From: Candidatus Moraniibacteriota bacterium
GTDB lineage: Bacteria > Patescibacteriota > Minisyncoccia > Moranbacterales > UBA1568
Assembly: GCA_013334245.1 (NCBI GenBank)
Contig: JAAXXZ010000007.1
Location: forward strand, 1 to 53,134
DNA length: 53,134 nt
Direction of reading: 5' to 3'
Below are positions 1-10,000 of the stretch, piece by piece. The notes beneath the pieces are model-generated. The model was not told the origin of the DNA, searched no databases, and worked only from the letters and a program-made list of their open reading frames with translations. Made by a program: the position numbers and the translations under genes. How positions within the stretch are numbered: position 1 is the stretch's first letter; each line of letters opens with the position of its first letter.

Positions 1-124
1 CGTCTCCACAAGAGCGTTGAAACGGGCGCAGCGTTCCCTGAACGGAAGACCGAGAAAAGTCTTGAAATTCGCAACGCCACAAGAGGCCTTAAATCAATTC
101 GTTGCGTTAGATTTTAGGAAGTAA
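1..124 (+). mobile_element. IS30-like transposase, C-terminal fragment (cut by window edge)
   Basis: Frame 2 is open from base 2 to the TAA at 122-124 and reads as the end of a DDE transposase. The segment RSLNGRPRKVLKFATPQEAL matches the typical IS30-family tail (LNxRPRKxLxxxTPxE), which lies just after the last catalytic Glu. The sequence around the last codons, at about 95-120, is where IS30 elements usually begin their right inverted repeat. The rest of the gene is outside the window, so I cannot tell whether the element is whole. The competing frame 1 is open only to 115 and resembles nothing I know. Confidence 0.65.
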
Positions 125-404
125 GAATCATAAAAAATTCAAGAAAAAAATAAAGATGGATTCATAGTCAATCTGGCCACTTCCAACCGAACAAGGATGG
201 AGAACAAGCCCTCGATCCGGCCAGGCGTTCTCAATCCCCTATCGATTTCCAACAGCAATTTCTCATTCTCACCGCCAGCATACTCCGATAAAAATCGCCT
301 GTAAACGGGGAGAGAACGCCGAATTTCGGGAAATCATCGTAAAATACGTTTATTCAATTTCTATAGGCCCCAATCTTTTCCTCATCCAAGCCCTTTCCGG
401 AATG
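125..404. other. Intergenic stretch, no gene seen
   Basis: I see no credible reading frame, RNA gene or strong repeat between the IS30-like remnant and the promoter of the lipoprotein gene. The first part is A-rich (125-155) and could be the outer end of the insertion sequence. Confidence 0.5.
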
Positions 405-433
405 TTGACGAGTCGACGCTTTTCTGCTATAAT
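405..433 (+). promoter_or_regulatory. Promoter of the lipoprotein gene
   Basis: TTGACG at 405-410, a 17-nt spacer and a perfect TATAAT at 428-433. Transcription would begin near 440, about 54 nt before the ATG at 494. Confidence 0.85.
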
Positions 434-493
434 AGAAAGTTACAGTAGTCTTACCAATACCACCAATAAAACAGGGCCCGCAAGGGTTATACC

Positions 494-1093
494 ATGCATA
501 CACGTTCAATCGACATTCGTAGCGTCATCATCAGCCTCCTCTTCATTTTTCTCGCCGCATGCGGCCAGCAGGCGAAAACGAACTCGCCTGAAGTCGCCGA
601 GGCGATCCAGCGACAGCTCGACACTGCCCCTCGCGGCAGCTACCTTGTCGGGCTGAACGAACAGCTATCGCGAATGGACAGCCGCCCGAATGAAGGAAAG
701 TTCGTTGCACAGGAGAACTCAGTCCACGGGAAGAGGCATGAGCACAATGTTGTCCTAGCTTCGAAATATGTCGCGAAGGTCGTCTACCCGAGCAGTTCCG
801 AGTATGCCTCGTACGACGAGGCGTTCTACGGCGGGAAGATACTGCGAAGCATCTACCATGCCGGACAATACGCGCTGTTCATCCGGAACGACGGCGTCAT
901 CGGAAGAGTCTCCGTTCCGACACAAAACGGTGTCCTGCTGGTCCGCTGGAACGACAACTGGCAATCCACCGAAGAAGACCGGTTCAACCTCGCCGCGAAA
1001 CTCGTCGAATCAATCTCCGTGAGCGACGCACGCTACGACAAATTTTCCGGAATGTACACCCGCAACGAAAAAGCTCCTGTCCCCGTGAAGTAA
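494..1093 (+). CDS. Small exported lipoprotein, function unknown
   Basis: The 199-residue product starts with a short charged stretch, a hydrophobic segment (about residues 9-21) and a lipobox LAAC, so the mature protein should begin at Cys23 and be lipid-anchored outside the cytoplasmic membrane. The remainder is soluble and polar, with no domain I recognise. Residues 30-80 are rich in Arg, Asn and Glu; residues 90-170 look like a compact mixed alpha/beta domain (GGKILRSIYHAGQYALFIR, VLLVRWNDNW). It stands alone behind its own consensus promoter and ends in a terminator shared with the convergent helicase gene. Start chosen because the lipoprotein signal begins at this ATG. Confident that it is a lipoprotein gene; function not assigned. 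Confidence 0.85.
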   Translation: MHTRSIDIRSVIISLLFIFLAACGQQAKTNSPEVAEAIQRQLDTAPRGSYLVGLNEQLSRMDSRPNEGKFVAQENSVHGKRHEHNVVLASKYVAKVVYPSSSEYASYDEAFYGGKILRSIYHAGQYALFIRNDGVIGRVSVPTQNGVLLVRWNDNWQSTEEDRFNLAAKLVESISVSDARYDKFSGMYTRNEKAPVPVK

Positions 1094-1116
1094 CCGAGGG
1101 GGCCGCACGTCAACGA

Positions 1117-1146
1117 AAAGGAGCTCCATCCAACCGGAGCTCCTTT
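1117..1146. terminator. Bidirectional terminator between lipoprotein and helicase genes
   Basis: Perfect 11-bp stem (AAAGGAGCTCC paired with GGAGCTCCTTT) around an 8-nt loop. A-rich on the left arm and T-rich on the right, so it can serve both convergent genes; it ends 1 nt before the helicase stop codon. Confidence 0.85.
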
Positions 1147-1147
1147 C

Positions 1148-2785
1148 TCATTTCTCCCCCAACCCGAGCTTTTCAATTCTCGACCGGATACTTCCCGGCT
1201 GGCGGCCGAGCATACGCGAAATGGATTCGGCATCCGCGCCTCCAAGATGCAGCGTCCGGAGCCACTTGTCCTCATCTTCTTTCCACGGCATGTACGCGTG
1301 GGGATATTTTTTCCGGATCTCATCATAGCGACCGGGGTCACCCGGCATTTTTTTATTACCCCGACGACGCTTCAGCAAAGGCTGATTTCCCTTTACACCA
1401 CTTTCTCCCTTTTGCTCACCTTGCTTTTCTTGCCACGCCGAAGCCTTGGCGGAGGCTGGGTCCCGCGCGCCGCAAATCAACAGGAACGCGTCCTCGTCCT
1501 TCCTGATTTCCTCTTCACTGCGGGAACCATAAGACTGCTCCGCCAGGCGGCTCGCCTCACGGAACAGAACGTCTCGTTCGCGCACGGCCGGGTGTGTCAT
1601 GAACGCCCGTTCGGAAATACCGGTAAGCGACACGCCCGAAAGTGTGCGGACCCGGGAAAGCGCGACATATCCCTGGCCGAATTCGAATACGCGCGACAGG
1701 TCCATGACCGCGGCATCAAGACTCACGCCCTGACTCTTGTGGATCGTCATCGCCCAGGCGAGCTTCAGTGGAAGCTGCCGGATTCGCGCGACGATTTCCT
1801 CCCCTTCCTCGACCGCCCACTCCGTCGGCTCGACCGTGATCGATTCGCCGTCCCGGGTCCGCACGATCGGCAGTCGGCTTGCGGACTCGAATCCGATAAC
1901 GGTGCCGAGCGTACCGTTCACATACCCCTCGTCCGGATTGTTCTTGGTGAACATGACCGTCGCGCCCTCCTTGAGCTCGAGCTGCTCCGGAGACAGGCAG
2001 CCGCGAACGAGCGATGCGAGCGGTTTCTCGGACCCGCGCGTCGACATGCGGAACACGCGCGCCTTGCCCGGAAGCCTCGCGAGTGCGGCCATATTGATCA
2101 TGTCCACGTCGGCATTGTGTGTGAACAGCCGGGGAAGATCCTCGTCCGGAAAATCATCAGGCCCAAGGATGCGCTCCTTAACGGACCGCATGTGTTCGTC
2201 CGTCACCTCGTCGCGGCGGATGGCGGAAAGGATCTCAAGAAACGGTCCATCTTCCTGCCGGTGCTGTTCGGTAAGGTAGCAAACGACCGGAGCGAGTGCC
2301 TCCCAAGCAGAAGATTCGAACGCGAATCGAGCTTTCTCTCCGCGTGAAACCGGCGGGAGTTGGAAAAAATCCCCGACCAATACGACTTGCAATCCTCCGA
2401 AGGGAAGCGATTTTGAGCCCTTGGCATGCCGGCACATCCGCTCGACGAGTGAGAATGCGCGGGCATCAAGCATGGAAATCTCGTCGATGACAAGCACTTT
2501 CGCCTCGCGGATCCTTCGGATCGCCACGCGGTTCTTCGCCAGATGCTTGAATCCCTCTTCGTCGATATCGGTATGCACGCCGACGCCGCTCCAGGAATGG
2601 ATGGTCATACCGCGAAGATGTGTCGCCGCGATACCGGTCGACGCAGTCATCGCGTACGGGATACCACGGGAACGCAGATACTCCGCATATCGGTTCACGA
2701 CGTGCGTCTTTCCCGCGCCCGCCTCCCCGGTAAGGAAAACGCTCGCTCCGGTCTTGAGTATGGAAATCGCCTGGTCCTGGGTCAT
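1148..2785 (-). CDS. Pif1-like DNA helicase with C-terminal DNA-binding domain
   Basis: A 545-residue superfamily 1B helicase of the Pif1/RecD type, expected to unwind DNA 5' to 3'. Visible motifs: Walker A GEAGAGKTHV (residues about 18-27), motif Ia TASTGIAATHL, Walker B VLVIDEISML, the GDFFQLPPV motif III, and the late motif LAWAMTIHKSQG with VALSRVRT, typical of Pif1 proteins. After a basic, low-complexity linker the last 60 residues hold a tryptophan-containing Myb/SANT-like segment (YMPWKEDEDKWLRTLHLGG, then a helix with GRQPGSIRSRIEKLGL), probably a DNA-binding arm. I chose the Met of MTQDQAISIL as start, because the 19 extra upstream codons run through the preceding gene's terminator hairpin. 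Single-gene unit, convergent with the lipoprotein gene. Confidence 0.9.
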   Translation of the reverse strand: MTQDQAISILKTGASVFLTGEAGAGKTHVVNRYAEYLRSRGIPYAMTASTGIAATHLRGMTIHSWSGVGVHTDIDEEGFKHLAKNRVAIRRIREAKVLVIDEISMLDARAFSLVERMCRHAKGSKSLPFGGLQVVLVGDFFQLPPVSRGEKARFAFESSAWEALAPVVCYLTEQHRQEDGPFLEILSAIRRDEVTDEHMRSVKERILGPDDFPDEDLPRLFTHNADVDMINMAALARLPGKARVFRMSTRGSEKPLASLVRGCLSPEQLELKEGATVMFTKNNPDEGYVNGTLGTVIGFESASRLPIVRTRDGESITVEPTEWAVEEGEEIVARIRQLPLKLAWAMTIHKSQGVSLDAAVMDLSRVFEFGQGYVALSRVRTLSGVSLTGISERAFMTHPAVRERDVLFREASRLAEQSYGSRSEEEIRKDEDAFLLICGARDPASAKASAWQEKQGEQKGESGVKGNQPLLKRRRGNKKMPGDPGRYDEIRKKYPHAYMPWKEDEDKWLRTLHLGGADAESISRMLGRQPGSIRSRIEKLGLGEK

Positions 2786-2818
2786 GGGGAAAGCGTAGCA
2801 TTCCCGGAAAAATAAATA

Positions 2819-2846
2819 CAGGGTGGAGAAATCGCTCTCCACCCTG
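2819..2846 (-). terminator. Terminator of the small CxxC protein gene
   Basis: Perfect 10-bp stem CAGGGTGGAG/CTCCACCCTG with an 8-nt loop, followed on the minus strand by a T-rich stretch (2807-2818). Confidence 0.8.
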
Positions 2847-2865
2847 CCGGCAACGATGTCTGTCG

Positions 2866-3057
2866 TCAGATGGCCGCACAGGCATTCACGAAATCGAGCC
2901 GCTGCCGCAAACCCGTGAGTTCGGGGCTATTCTCGCCTGTCCCGTTCTCCTCCAGTCCGCGTATCGCGTTCTCGAGGCAGGTGATGCAGACGGGTTCGTT
3001 TTGTCCGGTCGGTATGCGCCGGACATGACTCGGTTCTTTGCATGATGAGGTATCCAT
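2866..3057 (-). CDS. Small cysteine-containing protein, unknown function
   Basis: A 63-residue product beginning MDTSSCKEPSHVRR, with a CITC motif at about residues 24-27 (PVCITCLENAIRGLEENG) and further Cys at 6 and 60. The CxxC could bind a metal or act in redox chemistry, but one pair is not enough to say. I believe the gene is real because it has its own near-consensus promoter 45-73 nt upstream and its own terminator 20 nt downstream. Met20 of the longer open frame is chosen as start since the longer version would begin inside the predicted transcription start region. No family recognised. Confidence 0.6.
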   Translation of the reverse strand: MDTSSCKEPSHVRRIPTGQNEPVCITCLENAIRGLEENGTGENSPELTGLRQRLDFVNACAAI

Positions 3058-3101
3058 GGTCGCGTATTTTTCAGGTTCTGGAAGACTGGCACCGTGAAGA
3101 C

Positions 3102-3130
3102 ATCCTATCAACACGCTTTCATATCGTCAA
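3102..3130 (-). promoter_or_regulatory. Promoter of the small CxxC protein gene
   Basis: On the minus strand, TTGACG (3125-3130), 17-nt spacer, TAGGAT (3102-3107). Predicted start near 3095, giving a leader of about 38 nt. Confidence 0.75.
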
Positions 3131-3289
3131 AGCGGGATGGAGTCATCGAAAACAAGGAGCATCATTCCGACATTTTCCGATTTCGATGAAAAGATAGGGC
3201 TTTTATAAGCCACGTTTTCCGTCGGTTTCAAAGTTCGGGATAAAACCGACTCCCAATGCGTGCGTCTCACGTCGTTTCGATCTCTCCGA

Positions 3290-3335
3290 AAAAACGTTAC
3301 ACCAACTGACGATCGCATTATTATGTAACGTTTTT
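3290..3335. repeat. 11-bp inverted repeat with 24-nt spacer
   Basis: AAAAACGTTAC (3290-3300) and its exact reverse complement (3325-3335) flank 24 nt. It lies in the 3131-3400 gap between the small protein's promoter and the rpoC terminator, where I see no gene. It could be a second terminator in either direction or an operator. Confidence 0.6.
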
Positions 3336-3400
3336 CTTTCCGGATTCCAACGGTTCCGACACGAGAGCAAGAGCCCACCCCCTCCTTTCCTGGAACCGAA

Positions 3401-3429
3401 AACCCCGCACCTGCGGAAGGTGCGGGGTT
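3401..3429 (-). terminator. rpoBC operon terminator
   Basis: Stem AACCCCGCACC/GGTGCGGGGTT (11 bp) with a 7-nt loop, 19 nt beyond the rpoC stop on the minus strand, followed by a short T-containing run. Confidence 0.85.
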
Positions 3430-3447
3430 GGGACATGCGTATCGGGA

Positions 3448-6400
3448 CTACTCGGCGGACTCTTCCGAGACATCGGCGACCGGGGCCGCGACGTGCTCGC
3501 GGAACCCGGTACCGGCCGGGATGAGACGTCCGATGATGACGTTCTCCTTGAGACCGCGGAGACGATCCTCCTTGCCGGCGACCGACGCGTTGATAAGCAC
3601 CCGCGCCGTTTCCATGAAGGATGCGGCCGAGAGAAAGGACTCCGTCGAGAGCGCCACCTTGGTGATACCGAGTACGAGCTGTTCGCCCGTGGCCGGAGTC
3701 TTGCCCGCGGCGACGACCTCGTCGTTGGACTCGCCGAACTGCGCGGTCTCGACGATATCTCCCGGCAAGAGCTCGGTCGCGCCCGGATCGGTGATGCGGA
3801 TGCGCGAGAGCATCTGGCGGATGATCACCTCGATGTGTTTGTCGTTGATTCCTTCACCCTGGCTCGCGTAGATTTCCTCGATCTCGCGGATGATGTATCG
3901 GTGAAGCGCCTCCTTGCCCGAGATCTCGTAGAGTTTCTTGAGGTCGAGGTGTCCCTCGGAAAGGACGGTGCCCTCACCGACGAGATCGCCTTCCTTCACG
4001 AGTACCGAGAGGTTGGCCGGGACGGAAAACTCGCGTTCTTCCTTGTCGACCGTCATGATGACGACCTTGATCGTCTTCTCCCCGTCCTTCGAGATCGACT
4101 GCACGGTTCCGGCGACATCGGAGATGAGTCCCTCGGACTTCGGTGTGCGGGCCTCGAAGATTTCCTCGACGCGCGGGAGACCCTGCGTGATGTCGGTACC
4201 CGCGACGCCTCCGATGTGGAAGGTACGCATGGTGAGCTGGGTTCCCGGCTCGCCGATCGCCTGTGCGGCGACGACTCCGACCGAGGCGCCGATCTCGACC
4301 ATCGCGTTGCGTCCGAGGTCGACACCGTAGCACTTGCGGCAGATACCGCGGTTGGCCTTGCAGGAGACGAGGGAACGGATCTTCACCTTCTGGATACCGG
4401 CCTTCTCGATCAGCGCACCCTTCGGCTTCGAGATGAGCTCGCCCTTCTTCACGATGACCTCTCCGGTCTCCGGATGCTTCACCGTCTCGAGCGCGATACG
4501 CCCGCGGACCCGTCCCGCGAAACTCATGCCGATCGACTCGGAATCCTCACGATACAGGATCGCGCCGACGGTATCATGACAATCCTCCTCGCGGACGATG
4601 ATGTCTTGCGACACGTCGACCAGACGACGGGTGAGGTATCCGGCGGTCGCGGTTCGGAGCGCGGTATCCGCCATACCTTTTCTGGCACCGTGGGTGGAAA
4701 TGAAATACTCGAGAACGTTGAATCCTTCCTTGAACGAGCTCTTGACCGGAAGCTCGATGGTTTCGCCGGTGGCGCCGGCCATGAGACCCTTCATACCGGT
4801 CATCTGGACGACGACCGATTCGCTTCCGCGAGCCTTGGAGTAGACCATGGAATAGACCGGGCCCTCCTTGTCGAGCGACGCGCGGACCGCATCGGTGATA
4901 TTGTTCTTCGCCTCGTTCCAGATCTCGATGACCCGGTTCTTGCGCTCCTCGTTGGTGAGGAAGCCCATCTCGTACTGGCCCTTCACCTCGACGACCTTGG
5001 TCTCGGCATCGGCCATGATGGCCGTCTTCTCGACCGGAACCTTGAGATCGTCCATGCCCCAGCTGATACCGGAAAGCGTGACGGACTTGAATCCGAGGTC
5101 CTTCAGCCGATCGGCGAACTTCGCCGTCTCTTCCTGACCCGCTTCCTCGAGCATACGCGCCATGACGCCGTTCAGGCTCTTCTTCACGAACTCCTCGTTC
5201 ATGAAACGCAGGTGTTCCGGCAGGATATCGTTGAAGAGGACGCGCCCTGCGGATGTCTCGATCATTTCCCCGTTCCATCGGAGCTTGATCTTCGCGTTGA
5301 CGGCGATAAGTCCGCTCTGGTACGCGAAGATGACCTCGTCCATGGTCGCGAACGCCTTTCCTTCGCCCTTCGCGCCCTGCTTGAGGTGCGTCAGGTAATA
5401 AACGCCGAGCACCATGTCGAGCGTCGCGGACACGATCGGATCGCCGGATGCCGGCTTCAGGAGGTTCTTCGCGGAAAGCATCATGTTCGCGCTTTCCCAA
5501 CGTGCCTGATCGGTGAGCGGCACGTGGACCGCCATCTGGTCTCCGTCGAAGTCGGCGTTGAACGCGGCGCACACCATCGGGTGGAGACGGATAGCCTTAC
5601 CTTCGATGAGTACCGGCTGGAACGCCTGGATGGAGAGACGGTGAAGGGTCGGGGCCCGGTTCAAGAGCACATAGTGGTGCTCGATGATCTGGTCGAGGAT
5701 CTCGTACGCCTCTTCCGCTTCCGCGTCGACCATACGGCCGGCGGTACGGACATTGTGCGCGTCCTCACGCTCGATGAGCTTCTGGATGATGAACGGCTTG
5801 AAGAGTTCGAGCGCCATCTTCTTCGGAAGACCGGCCTGGTGAAGCTTGAGTTTCGGACCGACGACGATGACGGAGCGTCCCGAATAGTCGACGCGCTTTC
5901 CGAGAAGGTTCTGACGGAAACGACCCTGCTTCCCCTTGAGCGCGTCGGCAAGCGAACGGAGCGGGCGACGCTGACCGGTCGACGCGGCGGCGCTGGCCTG
6001 ACCACGGCGGGCACTGTTGTCGAAGAGCGCGTCCACGGCCTCCTGCAGCATGCGTTTCTCGTTTCTGGTGATGACCTCGGGCGCGCCGATCGACAGGAGT
6101 TTCTTCAACCGGTTGTTGCGGTTGATGATACGGCGATACAGGTCGTTGAGGTCGGACGTCGCGAAGCGGCCGCCGTCGAGCGCGACCATCGGACGAAGAT
6201 CCGGCGGAATGACCGGGATGACGGTCGGGAGCATCCATTCGAGATGCAGGTCCGCCTTCTGGAATCCCTGGAACACCTTGAGCCGCTGCAAAAGCTTCTT
6301 CGGGTCGGAGGATTCCCCCGCCTCGAGTTCCGCACGGAGCGACACGAGCATCGCCTGAATGTCGATCTTCTCGAGAATCTTTCGGACGGCCTCGGCGCCG

Positions 6401-7050
6401 ATGCCGGCGGAAAAGACCTGGCCGAAGCGCGACGAGAGATTGAAATACTCGATTTCGGAAAGAATGCGATACGGGGTCAGGCTGCGGAGCTCGTCCTTCG
6501 TCGTCTTGTACTGCTCGCGCAGACTGTCGAGACCTTCGTCGGAATCCTTAAGTTCCTTCTGTTTCGTCTTGTATTCGGTCTCGAGTTCCTTCAGCGACTT
6601 CTCCTTGAGTCCCTCGTTCACTTCCGTGACGATATACGAGGAGAAATAGATTACGCGCTCGAGGTCCTGCGGCGAGATGCCGAGGACGAGTCCGATCTTC
6701 GACGGGACACCGCGGAGATACCAGATGTGCGAGACCGGCGTCGCGAGCTTGATATGGCCCATCCGCTCGCGACGGACGATGGCTCGTGTCACCTCGACGC
6801 CGCATTTGTCGCAGACGATCCCCTTGTAGCGGATCCGCTTGTACTTGCCGCAGTAGCACTCCCAGTCCTTGGCGGGACCGAAGATGCGCTCGCAGAAAAG
6901 CCCGTCCGGTTCGTAGCGTTGCGTGCGGTAGTTGATGGTCTCCGGCTTGGTGATTTCGCCGGTCGACCATTCGAGGATCTGATCCGGGCTGGCGAGCGTC
7001 AGTTTGACGCTGCTGAAGTCACTGACTTTCGTGATGTTGTCCGTAGTCAT
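3448..7050 (-). CDS. rpoC: DNA-directed RNA polymerase subunit beta'
   Basis: 1200 residues, close to the Gram-positive length and shorter than the 1407 of E. coli, so the large lineage-specific insertions are absent. Landmarks in order: N-terminal zinc-binding cysteines in [20 protein letters not shown] (about residues 66-88), the clamp, the absolutely conserved catalytic loop [12 protein letters not shown] (about 460-471) that holds the active-site Mg2+, the second zinc-binding site [13 protein letters not shown], and the trigger-loop/bridge region [20 protein letters not shown]. It forms the catalytic half of RNA polymerase with RpoB, encoded 34 nt upstream, and ends at a strong hairpin terminator. 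The long open frame on the other strand (3493-7161) is a shadow of its codon use. Confidence 0.99.
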   Translation of the reverse strand: MTTDNITKVSDFSSVKLTLASPDQILEWSTGEITKPETINYRTQRYEPDGLFCERIFGPAKDWECYCGKYKRIRYKGIVCDKCGVEVTRAIVRRERMGHIKLATPVSHIWYLRGVPSKIGLVLGISPQDLERVIYFSSYIVTEVNEGLKEKSLKELETEYKTKQKELKDSDEGLDSLREQYKTTKDELRSLTPYRILSEIEYFNLSSRFGQVFSAGIGAEAVRKILEKIDIQAMLVSLRAELEAGESSDPKKLLQRLKVFQGFQKADLHLEWMLPTVIPVIPPDLRPMVALDGGRFATSDLNDLYRRIINRNNRLKKLLSIGAPEVITRNEKRMLQEAVDALFDNSARRGQASAAASTGQRRPLRSLADALKGKQGRFRQNLLGKRVDYSGRSVIVVGPKLKLHQAGLPKKMALELFKPFIIQKLIEREDAHNVRTAGRMVDAEAEEAYEILDQIIEHHYVLLNRAPTLHRLSIQAFQPVLIEGKAIRLHPMVCAAFNADFDGDQMAVHVPLTDQARWESANMMLSAKNLLKPASGDPIVSATLDMVLGVYYLTHLKQGAKGEGKAFATMDEVIFAYQSGLIAVNAKIKLRWNGEMIETSAGRVLFNDILPEHLRFMNEEFVKKSLNGVMARMLEEAGQEETAKFADRLKDLGFKSVTLSGISWGMDDLKVPVEKTAIMADAETKVVEVKGQYEMGFLTNEERKNRVIEIWNEAKNNITDAVRASLDKEGPVYSMVYSKARGSESVVVQMTGMKGLMAGATGETIELPVKSSFKEGFNVLEYFISTHGARKGMADTALRTATAGYLTRRLVDVSQDIIVREEDCHDTVGAILYREDSESIGMSFAGRVRGRIALETVKHPETGEVIVKKGELISKPKGALIEKAGIQKVKIRSLVSCKANRGICRKCYGVDLGRNAMVEIGASVGVVAAQAIGEPGTQLTMRTFHIGGVAGTDITQGLPRVEEIFEARTPKSEGLISDVAGTVQSISKDGEKTIKVVIMTVDKEEREFSVPANLSVLVKEGDLVGEGTVLSEGHLDLKKLYEISGKEALHRYIIREIEEIYASQGEGINDKHIEVIIRQMLSRIRITDPGATELLPGDIVETAQFGESNDEVVAAGKTPATGEQLVLGITKVALSTESFLSAASFMETARVLINASVAGKEDRLRGLKENVIIGRLIPAGTGFREHVAAPVADVSEESAE

Positions 7051-7084
7051 AGGTGTAGTGGCGTTAGAAGTCCGTTATGCCGGC

Positions 7085-10000
7085 TCAAAGGTCCCCGAAG
7101 TTCCGTTCCTCGGCGGGTTCCGTTCCTTCGCCGTCCTCGTCTATCGTCTTCGCGCCCTTGAGCTCCACGTTGAGACAGAGTCCCTTGAGCTCGTTGACGA
7201 GCACGTGGAACGAGGCGGGAATATTCGGACTTCTGATCGGCTCGCCCTTGATGATGGACTCGTATGCTTTCGACCTTCCAAGCACGTCGTCCGATTTGAT
7301 GGTAAGCATTTCCTGCAGCGTGTATGCCGCGCCGTACCCTTCGAGCGCCCACACTTCCATTTCTCCGAAGCGCTGACCGCCGAACTGCGCCTTTCCGCCG
7401 AGCGGCTGCTGAGTGATGAGCGAGTACGGACCGATGGAGCGCATATGGAGCTTGTCTTCCACGAGGTGGTTCAGCTTCAGGATGTACATGATACCGACGG
7501 TCGACTCGTTGTCGAACAGCACGCCGGTCTTTCCGTCGATGAGCCTGATCTTCCCGTTTTCCGGAAGGCCCGCCTTTCGCAACTCTTCCTTGATATCCTC
7601 TTCGGAAACGCCGTCGAGCGCCGGGCTCGCCACGGTATACCCGAGTTTCGACGCCGCCCATCCGAGGTGCGTCTCGAGGATCTGACCGATGTTCATACGG
7701 GACGCGACGCCGAGCGGGTTCAGGATCACGTCGACCGGGGTCCCGTCCGGGAGATACGGCATGTCCTCGGCCGGCGCGATGTGCGAGATGACACCCTTGT
7801 TTCCGTGCCGTCCGGCCAGCTTGTCGCCGACGGAAAGCTTGCGGATCTGCGCGACCGACACCTGGATCTGTTCAAAGACGCCCATTGGAAGCTTGTCGCC
7901 CTTCTCGCGCGAGAACACGCGGATATCGACGACCTTCCCGCGCTCGCCGTGCGGCAGATAGAGCGAGGAATCCTTCACGTCGCGGGACTTCTCGCCGAAG
8001 ATGACGCGGAGCAACCGCTCTTCAGCCGTCAGGTCGCCTTCGCCCTTCGGGGTGATCTTTCCGGTAAGGATGTCGCCCGAGGAAACCTCGGCACCGATAC
8101 GGATGATGCCCGTCTCGTCGAGGTTCTTCAGCCGGTCCTCTCCGATGTTCGGGATATCGCGGGTGACGACCTCCGGACCAAGCTTCGTGTCACGGACATC
8201 GATCGAGAAGTCCTCGATATGCACCGAGCTGAAGCGATCCGCCTGGATGACGCGTTCGGACATGATGATCGCGTCCTCGTAGTTGAAACCCTCCCACGGC
8301 ACGAACGCCACGAGCATGTTCTGTCCGAGCGCGAGTTCTCCGTGATCGGTCGAGGAACCGTCCGCGATGAGATCCCCCTTCTTCACGGTCTGACCCTTCA
8401 GCACGCGCGGGACCTGGTTCATGCTGGTGAACGAGTTGGACTTCGCGAAGGAAAGGAGTTTGTATTCACGATCGAAGTACTCCTTCTTCGAGCCTGCCGG
8501 AGCCGGTTCGCGTACGACGACGCGTGTCCCGTCGGCGATAACCACCTCGCCGTCGCGGGCGGCCACAACTGCCTGACCCGAGTCCTTCGCCGCCTTGTCT
8601 TCGATACCGGTACCGACGATCGGCGCGGCCGGAACGATACAGGACACGGCCTGCCGTTGCATGTTCGAACCCATGAGCGCGCGGTTCGCGTCATCGTGCT
8701 CGAGGAACGGGATAAGCGCCGTCGCCGTCGAGATACACTGCTTCGCCGAGACGTCCACCAAGTCGAGCTCGTCCACGTCAGCCATACCCGGTTCTCCCTT
8801 CACGCGAGCCTCAACAGAATCCTCGATGATATTGCGGTGCTCGTCGAGCTTGATACCGGCATGGGCAATCGCCTTGCGGTCCTCGACGATGGCGTTGATG
8901 TATTCGATATCGAGCGTGACGTACGGGCGGACGGCCACCATCTCACCCTTCTTCGCCTTGGCCACGGCCTCGGCCGTCTTTTCGTCGGAAATCTTCTCAC
9001 CCTTCTTCACGATGCCGGAAACACCCTCGGCAATGATCCGGTTAAGCAGGGCTTCTTTCTCGGCTGGAACTTCCTTCTTCACCAAAAGATACGGAGTTTC
9101 AAGGAAGCCGTATTCGTTCACCCGGGCATATGTCGCAAGGTGTCCTACGAGACCGATGTTCGGTCCTTCCGGCGTTTCCACCGGGCAAATGCGTCCGTAA
9201 TGAGAATGGTGCACGTCACGGACCTCGAATCCGGCGCGCTCGCGGGTAAGTCCGCCCGGACCCATCGCGGACAAGCGGCGCTTGTGTTCGAGCTCGGCAA
9301 GCGGGTTCACCTGGTCCATGAACTGCGAGAGCTGCGAGCTTGAAAAAAACTCCTTCACCGCCGCGGCCACCGGTCGCGGATTCACCAGTTGTCCCGGCAC
9401 TACGGTCGTGATATCGCACGTCGACATACGGTCCTTCACGTTGCGGACCATGCGGTAGATACCGACACGGAGCTTGTTCTGAATAAGTTCTCCCACGGCC
9501 CGGACTCGCCGGTTGCCGAGATGGTCGATATCGTCCGGCTTGGACGCCGGATTGTTGTTGAGGCGGATGATCTCACGGATGATAAGCACAAGGTCCTCGG
9601 GATTGAGGACGCGATTCTCCTCGACGTTGTCGCGCTCGACCTCGAGGCGCTGGTTGAGTCGGTATCGTCCGACGGTACCAAAATCATACCGTTCGAAATC
9701 GAAGAACATCGAGTCGATCATCTGCCGCGCATTCTCCTCAGTCGCCAGGTCTCCCGGACGGATACGCTTGTATACCTCGCGATACGCCTCGCCGCGGTTC
9801 TGCGTCGCGTCCTTCGCAAACGTGGTTTCGAGGAACCGGACGTCTCCCGTATCGATATCGCCGAACGAGTCGTTTATCTTTTTGTCGTCGAAGCCGAACG
9901 CACGCAACAGTGTCGTCACTGGAAGCTTGCGCTTGCGGTCGATCTTGACGGACAGCACACCGTCGAGATCGGTCTCGATCTCGAGCCACGCTCCGCGGTT

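Noticed and set aside
3127-3378. 83-codon minus-strand frame between the small CxxC gene and rpoC
   Set aside because: Contains the promoter and inverted repeat of the region and has no ribosome-binding site or protein-like composition.
3493-7161. Open frame of 1222 codons antisense to rpoC, and similar long antisense frames at 7004-9343 and 9389-10387 against rpoB
   Set aside because: They are the mirror of strongly biased GC3 codon use in rpoBC; composition is rich in Arg, Asp, Glu and Leu without any domain or expression signal.
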